Origin: Straminergon stramineum
Taxonomy: Eukaryota; Streptophyta; Bryopsida; Hypnales; Calliergonaceae
DNA length: 64,000 nucleotides
Reading direction: 5' to 3'
NCBI GenBank assembly: GCA_963920665.1
Contig: OY987269.1
Coordinates: forward strand, 1,738,501 to 1,802,500
In this document: positions 11,555 through 24,768 of the stretch, piece by piece
Layout of the letters: every line of letters begins with the position of its first letter
How positions within the stretch are numbered: position 1 is the stretch's first letter
Translations under genes and position numbers: made by a program
The notes under the pieces: model-generated
Told to the model about the DNA's origin: nothing
What the model saw: the letters and a program-made list of their open reading frames with translations, nothing else
The model's database searches: none

Positions 11555-12370
11555 CTAGGGGGCTCCTCTCAACGCCGAAAAGTATCCAACAACAAGAGGG
11601 AAGTGATTATATCTCAATGGAACAACTTTAGTCGATTTCAAATGAATTGGAATTAATAACCAATTTTTTTCCCTTAAAATCTAGCAAAGTCCAAGAAGTA
11701 GCAGATCCATGTGGTGAATGCTTGATCCTCCTCTCGGCATTGAGAGGTTCCAAGCTAGAAGAGGGGAGTGATTAACCAAATGATCATCTAATCAAAGATA
11801 GAAGAATTAGACCTTGGAAAACCCTAGAAAAGGAAAATGATTAACTAGTCAATAATTTGGTGTAACTAAGTTCATTCCTTATAAAAATAATCCCTATCAA
11901 CCAAATATTTTCTTCCAAAATCTTAACAAGTTCAATTACTAGCACATTAAGACAGAACTATAGGTATCCTGATTGGCCTTGAGAGAATCCACACTACTAT
12001 AAGATAGTGATGAAGAAAAATGAAATTCGGTGAAGCTAAGCTCTTTCCATATATAAAGAATTCATATTGACAAATTTTCTTTTCTAAAATCTAAACAAGT
12101 CCACTGACTTGCAAATCAAGAAGAAAATGTCTATACCCTCCTATTGACCCTAAGAAGATCCATGATGCTACAAGACACTGATCAACTACAACAAAATGCA
12201 TTATAACAAAGATCATTAGTTATAAAAATAATTCTTATCAACAAAAAATTCTCTATAATCTAAACAAGTTCAACAACAATGCATTAGGAGAAAATTATTG
12301 GTACCCTTCCATCAGTCCCGAGAGGACCCATGCTATTATAGGATAATGATCAACTAATATTCTATACAAA
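11555..12370. repeat. Satellite-like tandem array, about 169-bp unit
   Basis: Diverged units share a TCTWAACAAG-type motif at 11921, 12090 and 12259, spaced exactly 169 bp. Each motif is followed by a TCC/GAGAGG-type block and an AGTGAT/ACTGAT block. Older, less regular units lie upstream at about 11555 and 11680, about 166 bp apart at their AGTGATTA motif, with about 70 extra bases before the next unit. An inverted CTACTTCTTGGACTT word occurs at 11533 and, reversed, near 11689. Confidence 0.6.
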
Positions 12371-12479
12371 CTTATTTTTCATCTCCATTAATCTTTCACG
12401 TCAAATGAGTTCATCATTTTCATAATGTGTACTTCTAAAATTTTAGACAATACTAAAATTATAATTTTCATTTGAATTC

Positions 12480-12850
12480 TACATAATTGCAATAATAGGT
12501 TCATGGTAATAGGTCCATAGTAATAGGTACTAAAATTTACTAAAAATATTAAATTGTGACCAAATTTTTTTGATGGAATCTATTTTTAGAAATATTAATA
12601 AGTTTTCTAGTGTTTCTTCAAATTTCTAAGTTCAATGCTCATATAATCCTTGCTCAATGCTCAAGACTCATGCTAACATATTCACAAAATAGCATCGTAG
12701 ATGTTATAGATACCTATATTATAGGTGTTTATATTATAAGGACTTGTAATGGTTGTAGACATATAGTACATCTACTTATACATATACTAAAGGTTCACAT
12801 GCTTGCATTTTCATGCTCACATACTAACATCGTTGATTGCAGGAGTTATA
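12480..12850. repeat. Dispersed repeat R2, copy 2
   Basis: It contains ATACCTATATTATAGGTG, then TAATGGTTGTAGACATATAG and CTCACATACTAACATCGTTG-like words in the same order as at 62.5-62.72 kb and 28.5-28.77 kb. It runs directly into family A interior sequence at about 12850. No coding signal is seen. Confidence 0.5.
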
Positions 12851-13423
12851 GAATCTCTACTCTAAAATAAACTTTGGAGTCCTATATTTAACTCAATTTT
12901 CAATATTTTTGGAAAAATATCAGATATAGATTTACATTTTTTATTACAACATTACAACCATTGGGATTGGCATTTTCCAATTCCATAACTAAATCCTTGA
13001 CAATTTAATATTTTGAATCATACTCTACTTCTTTCTACTTACTACTTGCAGGAGTATTTTTTTAAGAATGAATATGAAATATTTTTTGTTGAAATTATAT
13101 ATATTCCCTACTTATTTCTTCAATATATTATGGAAAGTAACAAGTTATAAGATCTACTCATTTTTGTGTAAAAAGTTTAAAGGGTGAAATCTAACCATTT
13201 GGGAAGAGTTGAAAATACTTCTTTTTGAAATCCAAGCATCATGATCTTGCAATTGGTAAGGTTTCTTCTTTTGAAAATTTAGGAGGATGTACTCTAACAA
13301 GTTAACTAAAGGATTTTACAATTAGATTTGTTAATGAATAAAAATAGACAAAGCATTTAGTCTTGCTTTGGATGAGTATTTTGAAGCGATTTTAGGCCTA
13401 AAAACACAAAATTCCTTCAGGGA
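12851..13423 (+). mobile_element. Partial TTAA-element family A copy
   Basis: From 12851 the ATCTCTACTCTAAAATAAAC block and the following TTAACTCAATTTTCAATATT block match the family A interior. The segment ends TTCAGGGA followed by TTAA at 13424-13427, like the right ends of the copies at 1600 and 24769. The left end is missing and is replaced by R2 sequence. The distal part is strongly diverged. Confidence 0.4.
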
Positions 13424-13427
13424 TTAA

Positions 13428-14466
13428 AGTTCAACGTGAGTTCAATGTGAGGTGTCACATGCTAAAATTTGGCATGCTTGATTGGGATTGCATAAGAATT
13501 GAATGTTCCTTATGCAAGACACAATATGCCAATTCTATTCTATATTATGCAAAATTCTTTGAATGGCCCCAATAGGCAGTTTGTAAGAAAATTGTACTTT
13601 GTCATACACAAATTGTAAATGTGTAATGTGTAATGTGTACTTGTCAGGTGAATCAATGTATGGCCTGCCCACGACAAAAAGCCTCCTTCAAGAAAGGATT
13701 CACTGATCAGTGATCACTAACTTACAGAGACCCTGGTTGGAAAACAGCATTCTGGAGTCTGGACGGCGCCTAACCAGGTCCGCAGCTTCTGAAGGCCTGT
13801 TTCCCTGTGAACTTGTCACTGCAAATCACCAGAAGCCACTGAACTTGTCACTGCAAATCATCTGAAGCCACTGAACCTGTCACCGAGTTGTAACCACGAC
13901 TATAACGAAGTCGCAAGAATATCTGTTAATACGGAGAGTGGTTGACTGGAAAGAACTACCTGCCAGTCGGACAGACATTAATTCAAACGTTCGAAGTGTC
14001 CGTTTCATTTGTTTCAACAAAACAAAACAAAACAAAACAAAAAACAAGTTAGAAGTTAAGTCAATTCCTGTCATGTTTCCGCTGAGTGCACAGAATTCGT
14101 TCAGAAGAATTAAGCTACTGAGGAAGTAAGCAGCAGTATATGCCTTTACTTCAATTATTGAATCTGGAAAATCATAGACACAAGATAAAGTACACAAGAT
14201 CAAGCCAAGAGGTGAGGTGGTATGATCGCTAAGTAACCTTCTTCAAGATGCACACGCCGAAAAAGATAGAGCTAATGGCTACAAGGCAAACGAACGATGG
14301 TTGCAAAAGTCGGTATGATCAGATCGAGGTCTCCAAAAATTGCTCACTAGGGTTGGTACTATCTTGATCTTGTCACACTTTCAGATCAATGCTGCTACCC
14401 CAACTATAAATATTTCAAGACAACTTCTACACGACACTGTACACTTTGGGGTTTACCACTACCAAG
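13428..14466. other. Spacer and 3' flank of VPS18
   Basis: This holds the region downstream of the VPS18 stop codon (the gene is on the minus strand). It is GC-richer from about 13.65 kb, as expected for gene-proximal DNA. It includes a 32-bp minisatellite and an (AAAAC)n run at 14017-14045. No AATAAA was found on the minus strand between 14.1 and 14.46 kb, so the transcript end is not placed. Confidence 0.5.
13808..13884. repeat. 32-bp tandem repeat, 2.4 units
   Basis: Two 32-bp units, 13808-13839 and 13840-13871, each begin TGAACTTGTCACTGCAAATC and differ at only three positions. A partial third unit follows at 13872-13884. Confidence 0.85.
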
Positions 14467-17400
14467 TCACACGATATAGTCTGTAGTGGCAGTATTACCA
14501 CTGCCTATGGACCAAGAAGCAACTGAATCTATTTCTTCGGAAGAAATGAAAGCTTCCGATATCTCTTTGATCATCAGCTCTCCGCAGAACGGACATTCTC
14601 CAGCCACTGCATCGTCTATCTGTGCCCGAAGCTGCTCAAACAAAATGTGAACGTTAAAGATTTAGATACTCAGCAACATCATTGCCTTATTTAACATTCA
14701 AAAGCAAAATAAATCAGTTGAGAATGACTGCTGTTACTCCAGAGTACACCCCTAACCACTTCAATCTGGCACCCTGAACTCCCCCAAGAATGATTCAAAC
14801 ACGGTTTTAACGTGTCACAAATAGGTCATTGTAACAAAAGTGTGATAAATACGGTAATCACTTGTAGTGGCAAGTGTGCAAGAACTTTCAGAATGTCGTT
14901 TTCGAGATAAATTAAAGTGGCCTGAGTGTACTTCACTGGCCTGACAAATGTGAAGACACCAATAAAAAAAAGCTGATGAACATTACTCCGCAAACCTAGT
15001 CATTAGTTCCAAACGTTGTAAAAGACATTATGAAATGTTACAGTTTGGTCAATGAATGTACCTTGTCCAAAGGAGACAGATTCCCATTTACAGTGTCCGT
15101 CTCTTCCTCGTGTCCATTGTAAGCAGACTTTGCAGACCGCTCACTGACCTCCTTGAAGCCCAAGGACGTGATCTGGCGAAGCAATCCTCGTATGCGTTCC
15201 TTCTGAAATTCTCCAGACAGAATATGAGAAGACAATTGGAGAAAAACACGATAAAATCAAGTTGGAAAGGACGGTAACCAAGGTAACAACATTACTACAA
15301 GTTTACAATTACAAATACAGTATTATATACTTTCTTAGACCCCATTCTCCAAAAAATAGAAGTAAGAAGGTACCTCGCTTGAATCAGTGTGTTGAAGCAC
15401 ATAGTCAGTAAGACACTGGGCGTGGAAGGCATGCTCGCATGGGAATACATAAAACGGAGCCACGAGAGATGTGTAACTCCGGGCTGCCCCTGATGCTCCT
15501 AGGGCCCCTTTCGACGCCAATATTCGTTGTCCACAAACCTGTACATACAAGAAGGATAAGTGAACCATGCTCTTTATGTGGTTGGAATGGTTTGCAACGT
15601 GACAGGAATATATAGAAACATAGAAAAAAATAAAGCGTGAATTGTGATAGGGATCTACTCATTCGCAGATTTGAGAGGAACTCAAAGCAGATGCAACCAA
15701 GGGCCACTTTACACTTCTCCAGAGAAGTTTTGGAGCCCAGAGGACGCGATGGCAACAAATTACAAAATAAATAAGCGAAGTTAGGCACAGTGGTCTTGTC
15801 TATTCGACTAATTTGTGGGCTGCTAATATTTGGAGAGCTTTACAAAATAGTCGAACAGACGAAGACCATACACAGAAAGTGTTGCCATGTAAACATTAAT
15901 CACATTTAATCGTCCATTGTCAAGAACCTTTCTTCATGGCCATCCAAACAACGTGTGAAGACCCCAAGGACAACACTCCAACTATTGACCAATTTCTTAG
16001 AATATGGTTGAAATGCCTTGTCCTAAGACTTGAAAGACAAACGTAAACCCACCTTCAAAAAAGAGAGAAATAAAGTAAGTTCAGGATATTCTAAGATTGA
16101 TAGAAGTAAAATTGCTAACCTTGCATGTTTCATCGCGCTTCACAACAGCATAGCGTTGTGACAGTGCGGTGATATCATTTCTAATGTTTTCAGCGCCAAG
16201 CGTAGCATCATTCATGTCTCGTTTCAGCTCTTCAATCTGACGGTTATAGTCTTCCAATGAAGCACAGATTGCTTCCTGTATCCGGTAGCAACCCCAAAAC
16301 ACCCATACATGTCAATAGGGCAATCCAGCAAGAGCCCTCTGGCAGAACAACCTGGCTTTCAAGGAATAGATTACAATCAAGTGAAAGAAATTTCGTACAA
16401 GACAAGATCGAGCAAGCTTGTTACAACTCATACATTACCTTGAAGTCATCAATGAGGGAGAAATCTGGGAAAAATGGCAAGATGTCTTCGATCTTCAACA
16501 ACCCATCTGTTTCTTTCAAGAACGCAATGGCTTTACGGATATTCTCTCCTTTTGTGGCTTTTCCTTGCAGAATGACATTCCTAGCTATCATAAGCCAAAG
16601 CTTCTTTCTCAATTCCTCGTTGTCCTCCACTTTGTCAGCCTCAACTTTAGCCATCTCAGGATCCACCTGAAGAAAAAATCGTTTAGGATCAAATGACATC
16701 AATCACAATTTGAAAAGGTTACTTCTGTTCAAACCTATGAAAGTAACTGATCGCAACAAAATAGTCTTTAAATCACATTTTCAGAATGTCTCAATACTAC
16801 GGAAAGAGCAGGTGATGAAAGTTCTGAAGACTCCAAGGCAAATGCATTTTATACAGGATGTCCAACGTCTGAAACTGGGAACATCCAACGGGGAACAAAG
16901 TTATGAGGGCATCAACGTACTTGCAATGCTAGTGCCACAGCTTCTTCATGCATGCCCATCATACCATAGATGTAAACACAAGCCCGCATCTGCTTCTGTT
17001 CCAAACACAAACGCAGAGCATACTTGGGATCATAAAAGTAGTCCGGCCCTTCCAAGCGCCCCTTGCCGTACCTTGCTTCCAAGAACCTGAGTAACGCCGT
17101 ATCTTCTGACTGCACACATTCAGTGAACACCATTATTGTCAAATCATTTGAACTTAAAACGTATTCCATTCCACTCCAGGGATTATGCGAAAGTCTATTC
17201 CTGAACATCCCTTTGATAGATCCTAGTAACGCTTATCACATTGATTATATCTATCTAAGCTATCTTAGCTCATCTCGGATGTAATCTTCTCCAGAATACT
17301 ATTACCTGTAGAGTCATTAAATCAATCAACTACACAGAGAGAAAAAACACCTTAACCATTAAATGCCTTGCAAAGCATGCATGTTCCATTCATCGCATAC

Positions 17401-20400
17401 AACCACTGCTTTCATCCAGTAGGAAGCTTGTGAAAAAAGCACATTTGATAATGCCAAAGTCAGGATTGTTCTGGTTATCTACTAGTGCTACCTTACGGCA
17501 CCAACGCATGCTATCTTGAATTTATGAGGAATAATGGGGAATCTAAAACCACAAGCATGTCCATAGTTTCTCTTTGTTCAGGAAATTACTATATATAGAA
17601 AGTGTAACACTTTAAACACACTAAATAATAAATTTGTGAACTTTCTTTTGCCTCACAATTCTAACATCCCCAAATCCATGCATGAAAATTCCTGCATACC
17701 CTTTTTCCTTCATCAAAGGACCACGGACAATATGTGGAAATCAAAAGTGGACATACCTGCTTAGCATACAATGACAGCAGCAAGTTGTGGACGGCACCGT
17801 CCTCGCTCTGCTGGCGGACAACACAATATTCAAGATATCGAATCGCTGCATTGGGCTCGTCCCTGCTTCCCAAAAAATTATGGAGTTCATGCTTAACTGT
17901 TAAGTGTATTTGTCAAGCCAAATCATACTGTTAAAAATATAAGATCACAAACTCTTGATCACTTAATTCAAAGATCAAACAGGGAGTTTACCTTGGTCGG
18001 CGCTCACTGGAATATCGCATTAAGGCAGGGATAAGTTGCCTCGGATTCAAATTGAGGCCGGTAGAAGTCCACGCATCCACGGTTTCATGTGGATCTAACA
18101 TGATCAATGCAGGGGCAAATTTGTACTGCACAGATTTTATCACTTATCAATGGCAATTGTGACAAACCTTCCAAGCACTTCTTATACCTTAAACTTCTGA
18201 TAAGCAACACTTCTTACAAGATGATGACATAGAAACTGATATAGAATAATCTGGCCATGCCATCTACCACTATGAAATGAAATGTTCATAAAGACTAGTG
18301 AGACACACCTGGAGCTCCGGGGAGACACTTGGTTTCCGGAGTACTGCCAATGCTTTTTTTGCTTCACCTTGCTGGAATTATTAAAAAAAAAATGCACAAA
18401 AGTAGAAAAATATGAGTAGGGAAATACCATGCAAAAAAACACGCAGTAGCATGAGAATGGCACCTAAAATCCCGATGGGATAGTAATTCCTTAATTTGGT
18501 GCTTAGATTCACAATAACAATCACTTCACATAGTTATGAAGGCATCCATACTTTGACAAATGAACATACAATAGCAAAAACGAGAGAGTCGGATAATTGC
18601 CAAAACAACCACCTGAACAAAGTGATGAATGAGTGTTTCATATTGCTCCTTCAAGCCAGCATAATAGACCAGCTCGTCCACTCGCCCATAGCTAATAACA
18701 GTTATGCAAAGGAAGTCATTAGCAATTCAAGAATGGCCTTCAGCGGGAAGATAGCAATGAAGAAGTCTTCCTCAATTGCACTTTAATATGCACATAATGA
18801 CGTAGATAAATAAAAGTAACTATCAAATGAACATGTTATTAGTTACTATCCATTCAGTTACACGCCCTCTGCTCCCAGAAAGAGCATCGCAAAGTACTAC
18901 TTTTCGAAGGAGTGACCTAAGAAGGCTTTACCTGCCCAATAATTTGACTGTAACGGCCTCGTCAAGCACATCCTTGCAATCACTAAGAAATGCCCGAAAC
19001 TCCCGCACTGTATCGTGGTATTCTGAATTTCCACTGTTTCCTTCATTTGCATCCACCTCCTTTTCGTCTTCGACGTCTAGAAGCAATCTATTAATCTGAA
19101 TTCGATACAAGAGCAAAAGTATGAAGGAAATGATCGGGATGCATGGAGTCGATAAAATTGCTACCGAGAATGCAGATGGTACACCTGCAATTATCTAATG
19201 TAAGGTCCACACAATCGCAAGCTCAAACAGAAAACAATAACTGTAATTTAGTAACTGTGATCATCTTGCACCAACAGTGGTATATACTCAATCTCAGATA
19301 TGTCCATGATACCTGTACACAAATGTACCTTATCTAAGTAAAGCTCCGCAGCCCAGGTAGCAATCATTGTGATTTGTGAGCGATCCTCCTTCCCCAAAAA
19401 ATCCAACTTCCTGAGCAGATATGTACGCAATGCATCCTGCCACAGTCGGAAAGGCATGTTCAATTCAACAACAAGCAGAAAAGCACAAGAGTAAACTATC
19501 CTGCAACTAATAAAGTGAGGCACAACATGAGTAACGGAAGACAATGGAGATACAATAAACGAGTAGTTCACCTGTTCACCAACTGTCACAAACTTCAGCG
19601 CAACCTCTTCAAACGTCGCCACAGTTGCGGTCTGCAGTATAAAGAGCGACAGATCTGTAAATTTTATGACTAAAAGAAGCCACATTGATCCATAGAAGAG
19701 AATGCAATTATCAAATCTTCAATCGCGGCGTGGCTAAGTAAGCTGACAGTAAATCAAATTCTAGTACTGCCAGTGCACCTTTGCATAGAATGATGCTGCT
19801 CGCTCATAATCATTAGCATCGAATGCAGCTTCTGCCTGTATACATGACATATTAGAATATAAGCCGAGAGTCTCATGTCTCAAAGTCATCAAGCCTGAAG
19901 CAGATTGAAACGAAGTATTGAAAGTTACTGGAACCCTTTGACATGGTAAAGAACTAATTAAAACCACCACAATCCACCACCCTATGCAGAAAACGGCAGT
20001 GAACCCGGCACCTGAGCCGCATACACGCTATCTCGTTGCACCAAATCCCGGCAAGCTTCAAGTGCAGCTGTATACTCTTTCAGACCCAAGTACACCTGCC
20101 ACATGTCGCGTCCCTCATCTTGAACTGTGATCTGCACTCCAGCCATATCTTGGTAAGATACAAGTAGAAAATTCTGAGCTCCGAACTGCAAACTACACTC
20201 GAAATAAATAAAGTGCTTGGACAAATAATCGCTAAAAATAAAACAGCAGCATTGGGCAACAAAGGAATTAATAAGAGGGTAAATACCGATATATGATAAC
20301 AGATAAATAGTACAACGAACCACGAAAAATATCCATTCAAAAGCTAGGACTTCACCTCAAAAATGGAATTTTCATCGAAAGCATAATACGCTCCACCGGC

Positions 20401-23400
20401 TAAATCCGAGCATAGACCTAGCATAGTAGGTGAGCCTAGATCACTACGGATGTCAAACCGCTGCTCCTCCACCACTTTCTGACTTACCCTGTTCACAACC
20501 TTCAAAGCAAAACGCACATGGATGTCACATTTCTACTCAACTTCAATAAAACTATCAGAAACTACCCCAAAACTGATAAAGACAAAAATGAAGAAGGTGA
20601 AGAGAGAGCCAAGATCGTACTTTGAGCATGTTGTTCATGAGAACTAAGAAGTGGAACTCGCTTAGAACAAGCGAAAGGGGTTTTGGTGTTCCCGGACCAT
20701 CCAAAATTTTGGAGTACTCCAAGAGCCACTTGTGTTCCACATTGCTATCCTCGTCGTGAGTGTGATTGGCACTGTGAACAATCACAGGATCAGATTTCGA
20801 TTGAGACTAGCAAAATCCAGCTGATGCCACATTGCTGAAAAGTCTAAACTATGATGAAATCATCTTAGATGTTCAAGGATAGCTATTAAAGAGCGCAATT
20901 TTACTCAAGACCTTGCCTAGGATACAACTACATGAGATTAATAACAAAGGTGGCCATGTAGAATATTGCCTTGGAGCGTTCCCAAGATTCAAATGTCCAT
21001 GGTATATACCAGACCCCGAAAGCCAAGCAAACCTCTCTGCCCTCCGCTGTTTTCCATAGAATTGCAGCTCACTGCGAACGAGCAAGGTCGAAACGTTTAG
21101 ATTATAATGCAAAAATCTACCCATCCACAAAACAGTCACAGACCGCAGCAAAACTCTGAAAAGACTAAACCTTCAAACATGACGATGGTCGTTCAAAAGG
21201 AGTGAACCACCTACCTGTTCGGGATCTCACCAGGAAGCTCGGTGAAATGGGGTGGGCCTTCTGAATAAGCCTTAAACACTGCCTGTTGATCAGAGTATGT
21301 TAGATCATAAAATCAAGCAACTAGATGACATACGTATTCCTTTCTAAGGACGATGCGTGCTTGATGTACTTGATGTCAAATGCAAAGGAAAAGTCTAACA
21401 CTTCCAGAGATCAAGGAGCTAAAACATGTAATGCAGCGAAAAAGCAATAAGGACTACGCCGAGAGGAGTATGGGATCAAACCTCTAGGGAACCAGTGCCC
21501 TGGAAAATATACAGGCGGGAAGGAGTGGCTGCCATGATAAAATAGCGTGTAGCGCTCCCTATGTTCATGACCTCCATCTGTCACAAAGAAGCAACACACC
21601 ATTGATTCTTCTGTAATGAGTCAATGCATTGTCACTTCATACAAAGCACAATCTTCTACACTAAAGTCATGGAGTGAATACCACCCAGCTTTCCATTGTG
21701 AAAGTAAACACAATCACCTGAACACCAATAAAAGGCTCTGGGGCCTCCGTGAGTTCAAATAGAAGCTTGCAGAACTTCTCCTTCTTATCCTTTTCCTCAA
21801 CTGCGGTCTCGTACAATTGCCCAGATGTGGTCCCCAAGATCACATCACGAGTAAAGGCTGTACAGGACACAAACACAAGCAGGGGAACATCACATTCATT
21901 GTCGGGGAAGCAATCTGTAAGCAGAATTAACAATAAAAGACCAAGGATTCATGGGTTTATAACGAACAACGTGATTGATCATATTGTGAAACATAGAATT
22001 CAGATGGGGTCAACTATAATATCACTAATTGCAAGTGTTGGTCAAACAATAAATAATAGTAGACAAAAGAAAGTTCCTTCTTGACGTATTTAAACTGCTA
22101 GAAATAATAGACCCAATTTGGGCCTTTCTGGGTTGACATTTCATTAGATGATTACATATAGGACAAGATTTACCCACTTCTTGTGAAACTAAAGATATGA
22201 AGTACTCTGAAGAATTTCTGATAACCAGGTTCCAATGCACAACTCCAAGACAGTCCGCCGAACCTAAACTGGTTTCAATTTTACATGGCTGCATATCTTA
22301 AACTAGTCCCATCATGAGTGGGCAGAATTACAGGACAAGTACATCAACTGCACAAAGCGATATCCACAGAATGGAAATGGTAATAGGAAAAACCTTCATT
22401 TATTTGTGCCCGATTCCAACCAACAGAACTCACGGTGGATCCCTTCAGTCTGCTGAACATCCTCGGTTTCCTCCACTTCCCATGCAGGTAATAAGTGTCA
22501 GCACTTGAGCTGCTGCAAACTGTGAAAATTGAATGTCTTCCACCAGGATCGATGAACACCTTGGGGACCCACTGTTCAATGCCTCTGGCACTGAGATCCA
22601 ATTCTGCAGAAAAAATTTTAATAGCCAGAAACAAGTATTCATGTTAAAATTGTGGTTGCGCTCCAAAATCTACCCTAAATCCAAGTGGCACTCACAAATG
22701 TTTGTCCAAAAAACTGGAGATAATTAAATTAGAAAAAACAATACCCACCAAGGGAATCATTTCCTCCGTAAAAGTCATGCCGCACGATCCAGCCTTTATT
22801 TGTGCCCACCAAGAGAACATTGTTACCGGCAGCAACATCAGTCACCAACCCATGCCCCTTGGATGCGTTCCTCTCCAACATGTCCACAGAAAATATCGGA
22901 GTCTCGGTGTTTCTATAAAACCCATCTCCACCAGGAATATCGTCCAACTGCATTCCCTTATAAACTCAGAAACAGCTTCATTGCATTCCCTTCCATTCCC
23001 ATCTGCCTGAAACTAGGAACGACATGCCATTGACCGCATACTTCTCCCTTCTCCAAGCACTACCCGCACCCTAACTGCGCGAAATGTTTATGGTTGTAGT
23101 ATTGTTCATATTGTAAGAAATTTGGTTACCTTCATGTGCACTTCAACCACAAAGTCATCGATGGCAGAATTGAAAGAAAGTTTTCTGGTATGATCAACTT
23201 TTCAAGTAAAAATGACTACTTGACGAGGATGAACAGTGAAGGAGAAGCGCTTGTTATTTTTATCAAACGTTGAACTTTTATCACTAAAAACGGCATAAAT
23301 TGAAAGGAATACACCATTCCTTATGCTTGTGGGAAATTTGAGCCTCAATTGCCAATCGTCAAAAGTATCAAATCATGTACAACTATATTGAATTTACTGA

Positions 23401-23597
23401 GCCTACTAAAACTTGAGGTGTGCGGTCAATGGCATAAGTACTCTAAACCCAAGAGCCATATGCTTCGAGAATATTCCAGTATTAAGCCCTTTTGGTACAA
23501 ATCTAAAACCCTAAACCCTAGAAAGGTAGGTGGTCCATACCGTGCTTTGAGATTCTCCTCCGCCACTGTTCCAATCGGATGGCTCCCACCCAGACAT
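14467..23597 (-). CDS. VPS18: VPS18, core subunit of HOPS/CORVET tethering complexes (24 exons)
   Basis: It tethers membranes at late endosome and vacuole together with VPS11, VPS16 and VPS33. Exons in 5'-3' order: 23597-23541, 22947-22749, 22603-22394, 21857-21718, 21577-21482, 21282-21215, 21071-20912, 20806-20621, 20499-20356, 20131-20012, 19835-19779, 19631-19572, 19436-19329, 19095-18932, 18691-18613, 18371-18309, 18125-17992, 17862-17757, 17109-16921, 16666-16439, 16275-16120, 15538-15374, 15202-15062, 14631-14467. Every junction is GT-AG and phases agree, giving 1064 aa, near the roughly 990 aa I recall for Arabidopsis VPS18. In order: a beta-propeller region (about 30-420), helical clathrin-repeat region with AASFYAK and SLYAKQ (about 450-850), coiled coil (857-905), then a RING-type finger C907-C910-C942-H944-H947-C950-C1023-C1026. 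Least certain are exon 1 with its start codon and the end of exon 7, where a hydrophobic extension looks unusual for the family. Confidence 0.93.
23505..23521. promoter_or_regulatory. Telo-box-like motif in VPS18 intron 1
   Basis: AAACCCTAAACCCTAG holds nearly two units of the plant telomere repeat. In plants AAACCCTAA near the start of genes is known as a telo-box and is commonly found in 5' regions of housekeeping genes. Here it lies in the first intron, about 20 bp past the proposed exon 1 donor. Function is inferred from motif and position only. Confidence 0.45.
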
Positions 23598-24764
23598 GGC
23601 TTCAGCTAAACCCAAAACTCCCCGTACTCACCACTGCCAATTTTCCTTGCTCGGAACGTTTTCATTAAAAACCTAATCCACATACGACACAGTCAGCATA
23701 CAGTTTCAATCACTCCCTGCTATTTTCAAGGGCATTCCAGGCAGACCGAGGAAACCTAAAATTTACCAAGCCATGAGATAATCTAGAACTCTATAACGAC
23801 TTGCCCCGCGTTCAGAGATGGAGCCATACTGCAATCCAAGCACTCAACTTCAAGCCGAACTGCGATAACAACTTGTGCTCACACTTGATCAACCGATCAG
23901 CACTTCATTGAGCACGCAACTGACACATTGCAAAAGTAAACAGCTTTGCTTCTAGGGTTTTATGATCTAGGGTTTGCGTTCAAAACGGTGACCAACAATG
24001 AAATCGCAATACACGATCCGCGGAACCTAAATCTCCGCACCACGCACCTCTAACAGACGTCCCCCGTCGTCGCTACTTCATAATTAGAGACACGAAAATC
24101 CGCATCCCCATGCAATGCACGGCAAGACGAATTCACCTAATCGTTGAAAAATTGCTTTCCGATTGAAGTAATCACTAGCTGCGATCGACATCTGCAGGCA
24201 ATCACCCTAAAAACACAATCCTCGGCTACACCTTGCAAGCGAAAATGAAACCCACAAGCAGAGTGCTAGAACTTGTTCGTCATAGCCAAAGAACGGGATT
24301 TGATTCAACAACAGACCACCGGAGTGAGCTTGAGTAATATGTTGATTGCTGCAGTGAATATGGGATTCAAGGATCCACCATCACTGCGATCGCCAGCTCA
24401 TGCGATCAAGCAACAAGTGGTCAAGGAACAAGACGGGCAAACTGAAACTCTGCCCAAGTGCCCAAGTCTACTTTCCTAGATTTTGAGTACCGTAGAGAAT
24501 CTACGAGATACGCTTATACATATGCCTCAATATCCAGTATTCTTTAATGTCACCTTTTCTAATATCACATCTTCTATCCTCTTACCGAACCGGACACGGT
24601 GAATTGACCCTCATTCCCCTGCGATTTACCCCTGGGGAAAACACTGGGATTTTTTATTTGGCCTCAATAAGTAATAACCTATTTAGTTTCAAAAATGACC
24701 CTTCAAAATTTGATTTGTACTAAAAATCAAAAGTAAAATATTAATAAAAAATGATAATTATAAT
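23598..24764. other. 5' flank and presumed promoter of VPS18
   Basis: The sequence is GC-richer than distal DNA up to about 24.48 kb, then drops to AT-rich. A second CTAGGGTTT word lies near 23970. No TATA box or transcription start can be placed by eye. The short frame at 24.27-24.48 kb on the plus strand shows no domain. Confidence 0.4.
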
Positions 24765-24768
24765 TTAA

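Noticed and set aside
16257..16670. Plus-strand ORF of 137 codons
   Set aside because: Antisense shadow of VPS18 exons 20 and 21, which fit the family residue by residue on the minus strand.
20970..20990. GC-AG intron donor after CCAAG in VPS18 exon 7
   Set aside because: The resulting phase does not join the exon 8 acceptor; the GT donor at 20911 does. Still open to transcript evidence.
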